Source: Enterococcus sp. DIV2402 (GTDB lineage Bacteria > Bacillota > Bacilli > Lactobacillales > Enterococcaceae). Taken from it: a DNA stretch of 64,000 nt. Below are positions 8,943-18,040 of this stretch, piece by piece. The notes under the pieces were generated by a model, which ran no database searches, was not told the origin of the DNA, and saw only the letters and a program-made list of their open reading frames with translations. Positions within the stretch are counted from its first letter, which is position 1. Every line of letters begins with the position of its first letter. The DNA lies in NCBI RefSeq assembly GCF_017426705.2, contig NZ_CP147251.1, forward strand, positions 2,633,501 through 2,697,500. Reading direction: 5' to 3'. The translations under genes and the position numbers were made by a program.

Positions 8943-10346
8943 TTATTCAGCTGTTACTGTTTCTTCATCTTCAAGATCTACATTACCAATATCTTCAACA
9001 GAAGCACCCCGTGTTTCAACTCCAATGAGCACTATCACAACCGCTGTAACAATCGCAGTTATTCCCAATAAAGTAAACACTCCTGTTGCTCCAGATGTGT
9101 CCAGAAGATAAGCGACCGCATACGGAGATAAGATACCGCTTACACGTCCGACTGCATTGGCTAAGCCAGCACCTCTTAACTTTGCAGCTGTTGGCCAAAT
9201 CTCAGGAACATAAACTGCTGAAGCATACATTACATACATATATACAAAAATCATTAAGAAAAATCCTAACATAGAAATCATTCTCATGCTTGTCTGCATT
9301 GAATACACATAGCCCAAAACAGCCATCGTAATCAATAAGAATGGACCAAAGATTTTACGCGGTAAACGGTCGATTAGAAAAATTCCAATAAAAATACCGA
9401 TCGGTGCCCCAAACATACTCATCGTATTCAGTAACACAGAATCTTTTAGGTCGATCCCTTGACTTAAAAAGATAGTTGGAAGCCAGTTAATCAATGTGTA
9501 CTGCACAACATTCATGGCTATCAATACGAAGGAACCTAAGATAACACGTTTCAACAATTCACCTTTAAACAGTTCCGAATATTTGATGACTACTTCTTTT
9601 TTCGATTGTTGACCTGCTGTAATTTCTACTGCTGGTAACGGTTTGCCTGTAGATTTCTCCACATTTTGTTCAATCTCTGACATCAATTTTTCCGCTTCTT
9701 CGTATCTGCCTTGTGATTCTAGCCAGCGGGGAGATTCTGGGAATTTTTTGAACACAAGTAGTAACAGAACGGTAGACAATGCAGCTGGTATCAAAAATTG
9801 AACTCTCCAATTCATATCTGCTGAAAGATATGGTGCAATGAATAATGCGATTGTTGAGCAAATAGGGTACGACCAATTTCCGATAAATGAAGCTCGTGCT
9901 GACCATGAACCACGAGTTTTACCAGGTACATACTCTGTGAAACCGGCAAATAGCGTAACTAGTAATGCACCCAAAGCAAATCCCATCACCACACGAACTA
10001 CAATTAGAAAAGTTATATTTGGTGAAAGTGCAGCTATAACCATCGAAATAATATGGATAGCAACGAATAGCAAGTAACTATTTCTACGACCAATTCTATC
10101 TCCGATCATTCCACCTATCAATGCACCTAAAAACATTCCTGCAGTGGTCATAGAAGAAAAAATCGCACTAGTACTATTATTCGTCCAACCTATTTCAGCT
10201 AACTGCGCTAAAACCAAACCACCTATCGCATTACTCCAGCTAACTAATAGTCCCATCGCGACTATTCCAAATAATTGCCACTGTACTTTACTTGTAGGAA
10301 GCCGATCAATACGTGCTCCACAATTTGGCTTGACTGTTTTTTCCAT
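8943..10346 (-). CDS. MFS sugar/polyol transporter
   Basis: A 467-residue, 12-helix major facilitator with GDRIGRRNSYLL after helix 2 and PETRG-like end features (GVETRGASVEDI). The ATG at 10344-10346 follows GGAGG by 5 bases; an upstream TTG is less likely. It is the first gene of the second operon and a clear paralogue of the porter at 4358-5764. The duplicated transporter-dehydrogenase pair suggests import of two related polyols or sugars. Confidence 0.88.
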   Translation of the reverse strand: MEKTVKPNCGARIDRLPTSKVQWQLFGIVAMGLLVSWSNAIGGLVLAQLAEIGWTNNSTSAIFSSMTTAGMFLGALIGGMIGDRIGRRNSYLLFVAIHIISMVIAALSPNITFLIVVRVVMGFALGALLVTLFAGFTEYVPGKTRGSWSARASFIGNWSYPICSTIALFIAPYLSADMNWRVQFLIPAALSTVLLLLVFKKFPESPRWLESQGRYEEAEKLMSEIEQNVEKSTGKPLPAVEITAGQQSKKEVVIKYSELFKGELLKRVILGSFVLIAMNVVQYTLINWLPTIFLSQGIDLKDSVLLNTMSMFGAPIGIFIGIFLIDRLPRKIFGPFLLITMAVLGYVYSMQTSMRMISMLGFFLMIFVYMYVMYASAVYVPEIWPTAAKLRGAGLANAVGRVSGILSPYAVAYLLDTSGATGVFTLLGITAIVTAVVIVLIGVETRGASVEDIGNVDLEDEETVTAE

Positions 10347-10415
10347 TTCTTCCTCCAATTTATCAAGTTATTTTTTCACTAATTCTACTCATTTTACAAA
10401 TAGACATACAATTAC

Positions 10416-10429
10416 AGAAAGCGCTATCA
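10416..10429 (-). promoter_or_regulatory. cre-like catabolite repression site
   Basis: AGAAAGCGCTATCA matches the cre consensus at all but its first base. It lies about 70 bases upstream of the second operon start. Confidence 0.6.
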
Positions 10430-10500
10430 AGAATTCGTTACTATCTATTGCAATTTGAATTTTACAACCTTTTTATATTGTTGTCAACACTTTATTTAAG

Positions 10501-10542
10501 AAACAAAGAAATAAACCTTTGTAAAAATGTTTAAAACAAAGA
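10501..10542 (-). promoter_or_regulatory. Probable DeoR operator repeats
   Basis: AAACAAAGAAA at 10501-10511 and TTTAAAACAAAGA at 10530-10542 repeat the core of the palindrome at 5841-5875. The position upstream of the second operon supports joint control by the DeoR protein. Confidence 0.5.
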
Positions 10543-10589
10543 TTTATCCGATTTATATATAGACAATTTCTATAAATCATGCACTGAAA

Positions 10590-10631
10590 AAAATAAAAAA
10601 ACCACAGTATCTCTAAAAAGATTTCTGTAGT
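10590..10631 (-). terminator. Rho-independent terminator
   Basis: Minus-strand ACTACAG pairs with CTGTGGT and ATCT with AGAT around an AAAA-rich loop, followed by TTTTTTTATTTTTTT. It ends the transcript of the small gene at 10667-10858. Confidence 0.7.
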
Positions 10632-10666
10632 CTAAATGACTTATTAATTTATACATAGACCATTTT

Positions 10667-10858
10667 TTATAATTCCATGTAGGTCAGTTCCCGTAATTCA
10701 AACGAAGCCTCCAGACACATCAACTCAAATTTTTCCCAGTAATATTTCTTTTCTGCTAGATAGACCATGTGTTCCAAATGAAAATCAATGGCTGAATAAC
10801 AACATAAACAATTTTCTCTTTTGACAATCAAAAAACGTTCATTATCAGAAGAGTACAT
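10667..10858 (-). CDS. Small hypothetical protein
   Basis: 63 residues, not recognised. The sequence is rich in Cys (CLCC), aromatic residues and Glu, and has no signal peptide or membrane helix. AGGATAG lies just before the ATG and a terminator follows, so it may be expressed. It sits at the border of the catabolic operons and a zone of decayed genes. Confidence 0.45.
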   Translation of the reverse strand: MYSSDNERFLIVKRENCLCCYSAIDFHLEHMVYLAEKKYYWEKFELMCLEASFELRELTYMEL

Positions 10859-10876
10859 TCTATCCTGGATTACTTA

Positions 10877-10902
10877 CAGGAGAATCCGACTGAATTCTCC
10901 TG
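10877..10902. other. Stem-loop between the small gene and the RadC relic
   Basis: CAGGAGAAT and ATTCTCCTG form a perfect 9-base stem with an 8-base loop; the plus-strand side ends in AACTTTTCTTT. It may be a weak plus-strand terminator. Confidence 0.4.
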
Positions 10903-10911
10903 AACTTTTCT

Positions 10912-11040
10912 TTACAACCAACTTTCTTCTCGAAAGGAGGTATAAGAATCTTGTCCAACGATAATATGGTCTAACAAATCAATTACCATGAGTTCACAAC
11001 ATTGCTTCAAGCGATTGGTAAATAATCGATCATTCTCACT
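10912..11040 (-). pseudogene. RadC-like (JAB/MPN) C-terminal relic
   Basis: The last 42 codons of this frame read like the end of RadC: TNRLKQCCELMVIDLLDHI followed by IVGQDSYTSFRE, matching the family LLDHIIIG-Y-S-F-E ending. The expected HNHPSGD zinc motif upstream is gone; the sequence there turns into the low-complexity stretch shared with 53500-53640. It is a truncated remnant, probably of a mobile-element radC gene. Confidence 0.55.
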
Positions 11041-11495
11041 CGGCAAAAAATAAACAAAAGATGCTTGCGACTTACTTTGCCCTTGCTTATTTTTGAAGAT
11101 TCTTGTGAGAAATAAAGGATAGACCTTGCTGTAAACTTTGCCTTTTTTCGCAGCTATCGATTGTTCGAGGTGATAAAAATGGCGCACAAAACAAAAAAAT
11201 GAACAATGAAACAATCGTGCAACGATTGTCCTACATACTTGCATCCTGAGAAGTTAAGTGTATGCTTTAAAGGACATCCTTTTTGTCTTTTTATGGTACT
11301 TCCATAAAATTTAATTCTTCTCTATGTCCGACTTTGCGGACGAAAATAGCAAACCAAGGCAACGATGACTAGCAAATGAAAGAAGTCACCAAATCGTTGA
11401 ATGGATCACAAAAAAGAGATTGTACTTGAGGAATGGGCGACTGCACCGTCTCCGAATCCTCTTCTTTGTTCCATCTATTTTGTAGCAAATAAAAA
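11041..11495. other. Non-coding stretch with imperfect repeat
   Basis: No credible gene. About 140 bases (roughly 11058-11200) are an imperfect copy of 53500-53640, sharing GCGACTT, TTTGCCCTTGCT, AAGATTCTTGTGAGAAATAA and GTTCGAG. A further short block (CGACTTTGCGGAC) recurs at 53779. The duplicated segment is therefore longer than the toxin locus but has diverged on its left side. Confidence 0.5.
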
Positions 11496-11538
11496 AGAAG
11501 AACCCTTATATATCATCGAATTCTCCTTAAAATCATGG

Positions 11539-11544
11539 TATAAT
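11539..11544 (+). promoter_or_regulatory. -10 box of the toxin mRNA promoter, copy A
   Basis: A perfect TATAAT, with TCGAAT 17 bases upstream as a weak -35. Transcription would start near 11551 and give a 5' leader of about 90 bases that contains GTGACGGTG (11564-11572). Confidence 0.65.
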
Positions 11545-11602
11545 TTAAGTGGCAGTAGAGTTTGTGACGGTGGCTAATCTTATTCGAAAGGTGGTGGTGC
11601 TT

Positions 11603-11665
11603 ATGAAAATAAGTGCTAAAATCTTTAGAGAGGAGACGCCTTTTTGTCAGTCGCTGAAGCGTTAG
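11603..11665 (+). CDS. 20-residue leader ORF overlapping the toxin, copy A
   Basis: ATG with GAAAGGTGGTGG just upstream; it encodes MKISAKIFREETPFCQSLKR and ends at TAG 11663-11665, inside the toxin gene but in another frame. The same ORF is intact in copy B with two changed residues. The toxin ribosome site (GAGGAG) lies inside it, so its translation may expose or block toxin initiation. Whether the peptide itself has a role is not visible. Confidence 0.5.
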   Translation: MKISAKIFREETPFCQSLKR

Positions 11666-11751
11666 GGCTAATGATTGCGTTCGGTTCTTTTACCGCAACG
11701 ATTATCTTTGGTATCCTATCCGCAGTAAAAGACGACAAAAAAAAGAAATAA
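11644..11751 (+). CDS. Type I toxin, small hydrophobic Hol_Tox/TxpA-like peptide, copy A
   Basis: A 35-residue peptide with start TTG 11644-11646, eight bases after GAGGAG. It has an N-terminal SVAEALGLMIAFG, one membrane helix (FTATIIFGILSAV) and a charged tail KDDKKKK. This is the layout of the Firmicute holin-like toxins (TxpA/BsrG/Fst style) that damage the membrane when overexpressed. The family assignment is from shape and the SV-E-L-LMI-F pattern. An antisense RNA gene runs the other way across its 3' end. The encoded toxin is the same in copy B. Confidence 0.75.
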   Translation: MSVAEALGLMIAFGSFTATIIFGILSAVKDDKKKK

Positions 11752-11857
11752 CCGTCTGACTTTAGCAGGTATGACGATTATTTCTATAAGTAATTAAAAC
11801 CTGTCACCGTCTTAAACGGTGCTGCTGGAAGGGTTGTTGACGCAACTCTTCCTTACA
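11737..11857 (-). ncRNA. Antisense RNA antitoxin, copy A
   Basis: Minus-strand promoter: TTGAAA (11887-11892), 17-base spacer, TATAAT (11864-11869). The RNA would be about 120 bases and have a 5' hairpin (GGAAG-GTTG and complement), a CACCGT/ACGGTG hairpin, and end at a terminator formed by AAATAATCGTC pairing with GACGGTTATTT followed by eight T. It overlaps the toxin end, and its CACCGT loop side is complementary to ACGGTG in the toxin mRNA leader, so it can pair at both ends as RNA II does in par/fst systems. Confidence 0.65.
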
Positions 11858-11896
11858 TAAAAAATTATACCATGGAATACCTATAATTTCAATTTA

Positions 11897-11940
11897 GAGA
11901 AATAGCTATCTTTCTGTTTAGATGGCTATTTCTCTTTTTA
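11897..11940 (+). terminator. Terminator of the toxin mRNA, copy A
   Basis: GAGAAATAGC pairs with GCTATTTCTC and ATCT with AGAT; TTTTT follows. It lies beyond the antisense promoter, so sense and antisense transcripts overlap fully over the antitoxin. Confidence 0.75.
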
Positions 11941-11944
11941 TGGG

Positions 11945-12230
11945 TTAATCTTTTTCAAAATTTACTTTAGCAATTTTCAATAGTTGTCTGATAAATTCCT
12001 CACTGACTGTTTCAACGTATCGATACTTTCGAGCATTGAAATCAATCGTTACTAATCTGGTCTAATAAAACTTTTCCAGTGGTCTCTGTGTCTTTTAACG
12101 GAACATATAATGGATAGTTTCGTTTGGTGTTACTGATTGGCGCAAAAATCGCTACATTGGAGAACTTAATGACTCCTTTATAACTTAAACAAATATACAA
12201 ATCACATCTTTCCAACTTTTTTGAAAGAAA
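11945..12230 (-). pseudogene. MazF/PemK-like toxin relic
   Basis: Minus-strand reading gives FSNVAIFAPISNTKRNYPLY, then VPLKDTETTGKVLLDQ, then after a one-base shift VTIDFNARKYRYVETVSEEF and a normal end. The APIS, TGKVLLDQ and TID-R elements are those of MazF/PemK ribonucleases. The frameshift near 12060 and the missing N-terminus make it non-functional. Confidence 0.6.
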
Positions 12231-12378
12231 ATATTAAGAACTTATCTTGCACTGGTAAAATAACACCATGATCCGTAAATTGCATATAAAAACCATGTAA
12301 TGAAATCAGTTCAATTTCTAATTCAGTCTTCTCTGTTGGTGAAAATTTCCCATTCTTCAAAAACGCACCAATTTCAAT
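12231..12378 (-). pseudogene. Relic upstream of the MazF-like fragment
   Basis: An open minus-strand stretch reads IGAFLKNGKFSPTEKTELEI and HGFYMQFTDHGVILPVQDK and stops at the MazF-like relic. The position suggests a decayed antitoxin or the toxin N-terminal region; I do not recognise it. It is abruptly joined to the integrase relic on the other strand. Confidence 0.3.
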
Positions 12379-12796
12379 GCGCGTAAAACAATCAAATCAC
12401 AAAAGACCAAAGCTGGCGAACGATTTGTAACAGTGAACAGACACTTAATGGATGATTTATTGGAATGGAGACATCCCCAATACAATTGGTTATCTAAATA
12501 TCAAATCATTACTTCTGAAACACAAGGAAAAATACAAATCTTTCAAAAGGATAATAAATTGTTGCTTAAAGACAATGTGCGTAAAAAGTATGATGCAATT
12601 TTTAGAAGAGATACTTCTCTCACTAAAATATTTACAACACTCTCATGTCGCACTATTAATCAATAATGGCGAAGATCCATATATGATTAAAGAGTGAATC
12701 GGACACGCATCTATACAAATAATTTATGATTTATATGGTCACCTTTATACTAGTAAGCAGATATCAACAGCAGATAAATTAGATAGCATGTATTAA
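12379..12796 (+). pseudogene. Tyrosine integrase C-terminal relic, copy A
   Basis: Reads TIKSQKTKAGERFVTVNRHL then DDLLEW, later (after a frameshift near 12625) LQHSHVALLINNGEDPYMIK, a stop in place of one codon, then IGHASIQIIYDLYGHLY. These are the KT-AG-R, LRHSH, GHAS and Y-GHLY catalytic blocks of Tn916-type integrases. The N-terminal half is absent. It closely matches the integrase at 62933 in layout and the short relic at 54697. Confidence 0.8.
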
Positions 12797-13063
12797 AAAT
12801 TGGAATTTCTTGGCAAACTTAAAATAACAATAAAAAGAAGAAAAAATGCTTCATTAGCAGCAATGAGGAAAATAAAATAACACGTCTTGCTTCGGAAACG
12901 TAAATTTTTGGCATATCATAAAAAAATACATTCGTTTAAATTTAGCTTGTTACTTTTATCAAAAAAATTATTTATTAATAACACTTGAATGATTGAAGTT
13001 ATTAAACTCAAACTGACAATATTAAACTTATTCTTCAACAATTACCTCTATTCTATTTTCTTT
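12797..13063. other. Intergenic, nothing recognised
   Basis: The first 60 bases continue homology to the sequence after the integrase relic at 54806 (AAACTTAAAATAACA versus AAATTTAAAATAACA). The rest is AT-rich with no gene or clear structure. Confidence 0.4.
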
Positions 13064-13279
13064 TCACAACATACGAATATCTTTTAAAATTGTAACGAAT
13101 TTACACTCGTTATATTTTCTACTATACTCAACTAAAATAAAAAAGAAGAAAATTATAAGAGCTACAGCAGCATAAGCTAAAATATCAATTCTATTAGAGT
13201 ACAGAACGTCCTCTCTTAGAAAAACCCAAGCCAGTACCACTCCTAAACCAGTTAGCATAAATTTAATCAACCTAACCAT
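13064..13279 (-). CDS. Small putative membrane protein
   Basis: 71 residues from ATG 13279 (a longer TTG-started version of 85 residues is possible). Two hydrophobic helices are visible: FMLTGLGVVLAWVF and ILAYAAVALIIFFFFIL, with a charged C-terminus. No ribosome site is convincing for any start, and neighbouring genes are decayed, so it may be a fragment. Function unknown. Confidence 0.35.
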   Translation of the reverse strand: MVRLIKFMLTGLGVVLAWVFLREDVLYSNRIDILAYAAVALIIFFFFILVEYSRKYNECKFVTILKDIRML

Positions 13280-13358
13280 ATGATCAATAAATTTATGATG
13301 AACACTAAGAACTCGTATCAATATTATTTGGTTTATCTAAATACATTGTTGAAATTCT

Positions 13359-13690
13359 TTACGAAAGAATTGTTGCCTTTGTTTCATTGGAGGCTGGTGA
13401 TTCTTTTGTCAAAATAAAACGAGTTCCTATAAACACCGAATTTCCCAGTGCAGTTGCTACTTTCACGCCACGAGCATCGTTTATCCCTCCAACAGCTAGA
13501 ATAGGTATATTTAATAACTCCGCCATTGTTGGTAAAACAGTAAATGTTCCATATCCTCTAGCAGGAATAATCCCACCTTCAACATAACCCTTGCAGCCAT
13601 ATCTGCTCCTAATCTTTCTGCTTTTATCATGTTTTCAATTGTTGGTGTCAATGACCGATGGATGATAATACCGTCATGCTTTTTATTTCA
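13359..13690 (-). pseudogene. Nitronate monooxygenase (2-nitropropane dioxygenase-like) relic
   Basis: Minus-strand reading in two frames gives SLTPTIENMIKAERLGADMA, then GYVEGGIIPARGYGTFTVLP, MAELLNIPILAVGGINDARG and GNSVFIGTRFILTKES. These are the FMN-barrel motifs (AVGGI-D-RG, GTRF) of the family. A one-base shift near 13590 and a missing N-terminal half show decay. Confidence 0.65.
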
Positions 13691-13723
13691 TTTCGTTAGA
13701 CAAACAAAAGTATTATATTATCA

Positions 13724-14599
13724 TTACTGTTCTTCCATCGGTTTAGCAGTCGCCCTCCGATAGTTTGCCATTCTAGAAGTTTCAATAGTATGTTTCATAT
13801 TCTTTTCGAAATTTTTTGCAAAGATAGCAGAATATAAAATATCGAGAAGATGCAAAATAGAAGTATTAGTGGAATACTGCCCAATTTTAGAATATAATTT
13901 TTCTCTTGTAGCCATATGCAGAATAACATCTGCATTTTTAGTTAATAAATTTTCAGTGAGGCTAGTTATTGCAATAATAGGGATTTTCCTAGATTGAAGA
14001 GTTTGCATAATTTCATCCATTTTTTTACTACTTCCACTATAGGAAATGACTAATGCAATCGCTCCTTCTCTCGTGTTTAATGCATCATAGATATGTTCTC
14101 CTTCAAGAGAACTTAGTGAAACTGATTTTTGTATGCGATTCATTTTAAACTGGAATTCTTTTGCTAATAAAATATTGACATTACTTGCAAAGATTTTTAT
14201 TTCATTGGCATTATGTAACATTTCAACAGCAGAATACAGCGTTTGGTAAGAAAGTAAATCAATTGTATCTTCTAAAGCTTCTTTTTTTATTTCTGTAATT
14301 TTATTAGCAATACTAAGAATGGAATCCGTATTATCAAACGGAATATTTAAGTCAATATTATTGGCCTGTCTATCAAAATAAGCCATTTCTTTTAAAAAAT
14401 CCGTTTTAAATTCATTCTATCCTTTAAATCCCAACCTCTGAGCTACTCGAACAAACGTCGCAGGAGAAGTGTAACTCTTTTTTGACATTTGTTTTAATGT
14501 TAAATTATGCACATTATAACCTTGGGACAGAATATAATTCACTGCTTCTTTTTCAGAACTTGAAAAAGTGGTTTTTTCTATTAAATCGATAATTGACAT
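13724..14599 (-). pseudogene. MurR/RpiR-family regulator interrupted by an in-frame TAG
   Basis: Read through, this is a complete 291-codon RpiR regulator: HTH_6 domain (residues 1-75, LTLKQMSKKSYTSPATFVRV) and a SIS sugar-isomerase domain (LVISYSGSSKKMDE, IIAITS). Codon 61 is TAG (14417-14419) in the context LGFKG-stop-NEFK, where relatives have Tyr; nothing else is damaged. Translation may restart at the ATG at 14386, giving a SIS-only protein without DNA-binding domain. It lies divergent from the beta-glucoside PTS operon it would control. Confidence 0.8.
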
Positions 14600-14618
14600 A
14601 TTTTTCTCCTTCTAATAC

Positions 14619-14633
14619 TGAAACGCGATTTCA
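14619..14633. promoter_or_regulatory. Palindrome in the divergent rpiR/PTS promoter region (1)
   Basis: TGAAACGCGATTTCA: arms TGAAA/TTTCA around CGCGA. It shares GAAACGC and TTTC with the larger palindrome at 14657-14680 and may be an RpiR or cre site. Confidence 0.5.
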
Positions 14634-14656
14634 ATAAAAATTTAATTAGGATAACA

Positions 14657-14680
14657 AAATTGGAAACGCTTTTCCAATTT
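14657..14680. promoter_or_regulatory. Palindrome in the divergent rpiR/PTS promoter region (2)
   Basis: Perfect 10-base arms AAATTGGAAA and TTTCCAATTT around CGCT, about 80 bases upstream of the PTS start. Likely operator for the RpiR regulator, with cre-like core. Confidence 0.55.
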
Positions 14681-14761
14681 GTTTAAAGAGGATTCTAATT
14701 GGCTATTAAAGAAAGTATACTTCACTTTGTAAACAAAACAATCTAGAAAGGAGTTTACAAA

Positions 14762-16585
14762 ATGAATTATGAAAAATTAGCAACGGAAATATTAGCTAAT
14801 GTTGGAGGAAGTCAAAACATTCTAAATGTTTGGCATTGTGCAACAAGATTACGTTTTAAATTAAAAGACGAAACACAAGCGGATACTAAAACAATTGAAA
14901 ATCTAGAAGGTGTTGTCACTGTTGTACAAAGTGCTGGACAGGATCAAGTAGTCATTGGAAATTCTGTTTCAAAAGTCTATGATGCGATTACTTCGCTTCA
15001 TTCAGAATTAGGTGAATCTGACAGTAAGAAAACTCAGGCAGACGAAAAACAATCCCTGATTAATCGCCTACTTGCTTTTGTTTCGAGTGTTTTTACTCCT
15101 TTTTTAGGCGCGTTAGCTGCATCTGGTATTTTAAAAGGTCTATTGGTTTTAACAACCACCTTAAATATTTTTTCTGAAAGTGACGGCGCCTATCAGGTTT
15201 GGAGTGCAGCATCAGATGCTATTTTTTATTTCTTACCTTTGTTTATTGGCTTTACCGCAGCGAAGCAATTAAAAGTGAATCAATTTGTTGCTGTCACCAT
15301 TGCAGGTGCGTTGGTTTATCCGAACCTAGTTTCACTTTTAGCTGAAACTGGCGGAATTGACTTTTTTGGATTACCGATTCAAGCAGCCACCTATTCGGAC
15401 TCAGTAATCCCGATTTTATTAGCTATTTGGTTACTCTCTTATATTGAACCAGTATTTGACAAAATATTTCCAGAATCAGTTAGAAATATTTTTACACCGC
15501 TACTATCTATTATGATTATGGTTCCTTTGACCCTATTGGTTGTTGGTCCTATTGGAAATATCGTTAGTACGATTTTAGCATCTATTTTAGCTTCATTATA
15601 CAATTTTTCTCCTACAATTGCTGGCTTTATTCTTGGTGGTATCCATCAAGTCATTGTTATTTTTGGTGTGCATTGGGCGCTAATCACTTTAATGATTAAT
15701 AATATTTCAGAATATGGACAGGATCCTTGGCTACCAATTGTTTGTATTGCTGTATTCGCACAAGCTGGTTCTGCACTAGGTGTTTTCTTAAAGACAAAAA
15801 ATAAAAAAATGAAGTCCCTTTCAGGTTCTGCCTTTGTGACTGCCATTTTCAGTATTACTGAACCAGCTATTTATGGGGTTAACTTGAAGCTAAAAAAACC
15901 AATGTATTTTGCTCTAGCTTCCAGTGCTATTGGTGGCGCAATTGCTGGTTTTGGCGAAGTAAAAGCTTCCACATTTACTTTCCCAGGAATTTTAGCTATT
16001 CCAACATATTTAGGTGAAGGATTTATCTTTGAAATTGTTGGTTTATTGACTGCGATTTGTCTAGCAGCAGGATTAACTTATTTTTTTGGCGGCGTAAATA
16101 ATACTCCTGAAAATGCAGATGATTTAAAAGCGAAAGACGATGAGACTAATAGAGATGATTTTAAAGTACTACCTATTAAAGGAAAAACGATTCACTTATC
16201 AGAAGTAAATGATGAAGTATTCGCATCGGGTGTTATGGGTAAAGGCTTAGCTATCATACCAGAAGAGAATATTGTTCGTTCACCTATCCAGGGTACAATA
16301 ACAACTATTTTTGAAACCAAACATGCAATTGGCTTAACCAATAAAAAGGGTGTCGAGGTATTGATTCATATTGGAATAGATACTGTCAATTTAAAAGGGC
16401 AATATTTTGACGTACTAGTTAAAGAAGGCGAGCAAGTTGCTTTAGGTCAAGAACTAGTGCAATGTGATTTTACTAAAATTAAAGAAGCGGGCTATGATCC
16501 GACAGTGATGATGGTTATTACAAATAGTACGGATTTTCCCAATTTATCAATAAATTTTGAAGACGAAAAACTAGTAACTTTTTAA
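14762..16585 (+). CDS. PTS beta-glucoside-specific enzyme IIBCA
   Basis: 607 residues. EIIB domain first, phosphorylated Cys26 in WHCATRLRFKL; EIIC membrane domain from about 100 to 440, with GGIHQVIVIFGVHWA and SITEPAIYG; EIIA domain at the C-terminus with the phosphorylated His536 in LIHIGIDTVNLKG. It imports and phosphorylates a beta-glucoside (cellobiose, arbutin or salicin type). AGAAAGGAG precedes the ATG. It is followed by a GH1 enzyme and a channel protein in one operon. Confidence 0.93.
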   Translation: MNYEKLATEILANVGGSQNILNVWHCATRLRFKLKDETQADTKTIENLEGVVTVVQSAGQDQVVIGNSVSKVYDAITSLHSELGESDSKKTQADEKQSLINRLLAFVSSVFTPFLGALAASGILKGLLVLTTTLNIFSESDGAYQVWSAASDAIFYFLPLFIGFTAAKQLKVNQFVAVTIAGALVYPNLVSLLAETGGIDFFGLPIQAATYSDSVIPILLAIWLLSYIEPVFDKIFPESVRNIFTPLLSIMIMVPLTLLVVGPIGNIVSTILASILASLYNFSPTIAGFILGGIHQVIVIFGVHWALITLMINNISEYGQDPWLPIVCIAVFAQAGSALGVFLKTKNKKMKSLSGSAFVTAIFSITEPAIYGVNLKLKKPMYFALASSAIGGAIAGFGEVKASTFTFPGILAIPTYLGEGFIFEIVGLLTAICLAAGLTYFFGGVNNTPENADDLKAKDDETNRDDFKVLPIKGKTIHLSEVNDEVFASGVMGKGLAIIPEENIVRSPIQGTITTIFETKHAIGLTNKKGVEVLIHIGIDTVNLKGQYFDVLVKEGEQVALGQELVQCDFTKIKEAGYDPTVMMVITNSTDFPNLSINFEDEKLVTF

Positions 16586-16590
16586 CTTAA

Positions 16591-18027
<1,437 letters not shown>

Positions 18028-18040
18028 AGGGAGTATTATT

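Larger units (their letters stand above)
11496..11876 (+). repeat. Direct repeat copy A containing the toxin-antitoxin locus
   Basis: Nearly identical to 53871-54250 (offset about 42,375 bases), same orientation. It covers the promoter, leader ORF, toxin and antisense RNA. Differences are concentrated after the toxin stop and in the leader ORF (ATGAAAATA versus ATGAACATG). Confidence 0.85.

Noticed and set aside
12433..12697. Two short overlapping plus-strand ORFs
   Set aside because: Both are frames of the same decayed integrase; merged into one pseudogene.
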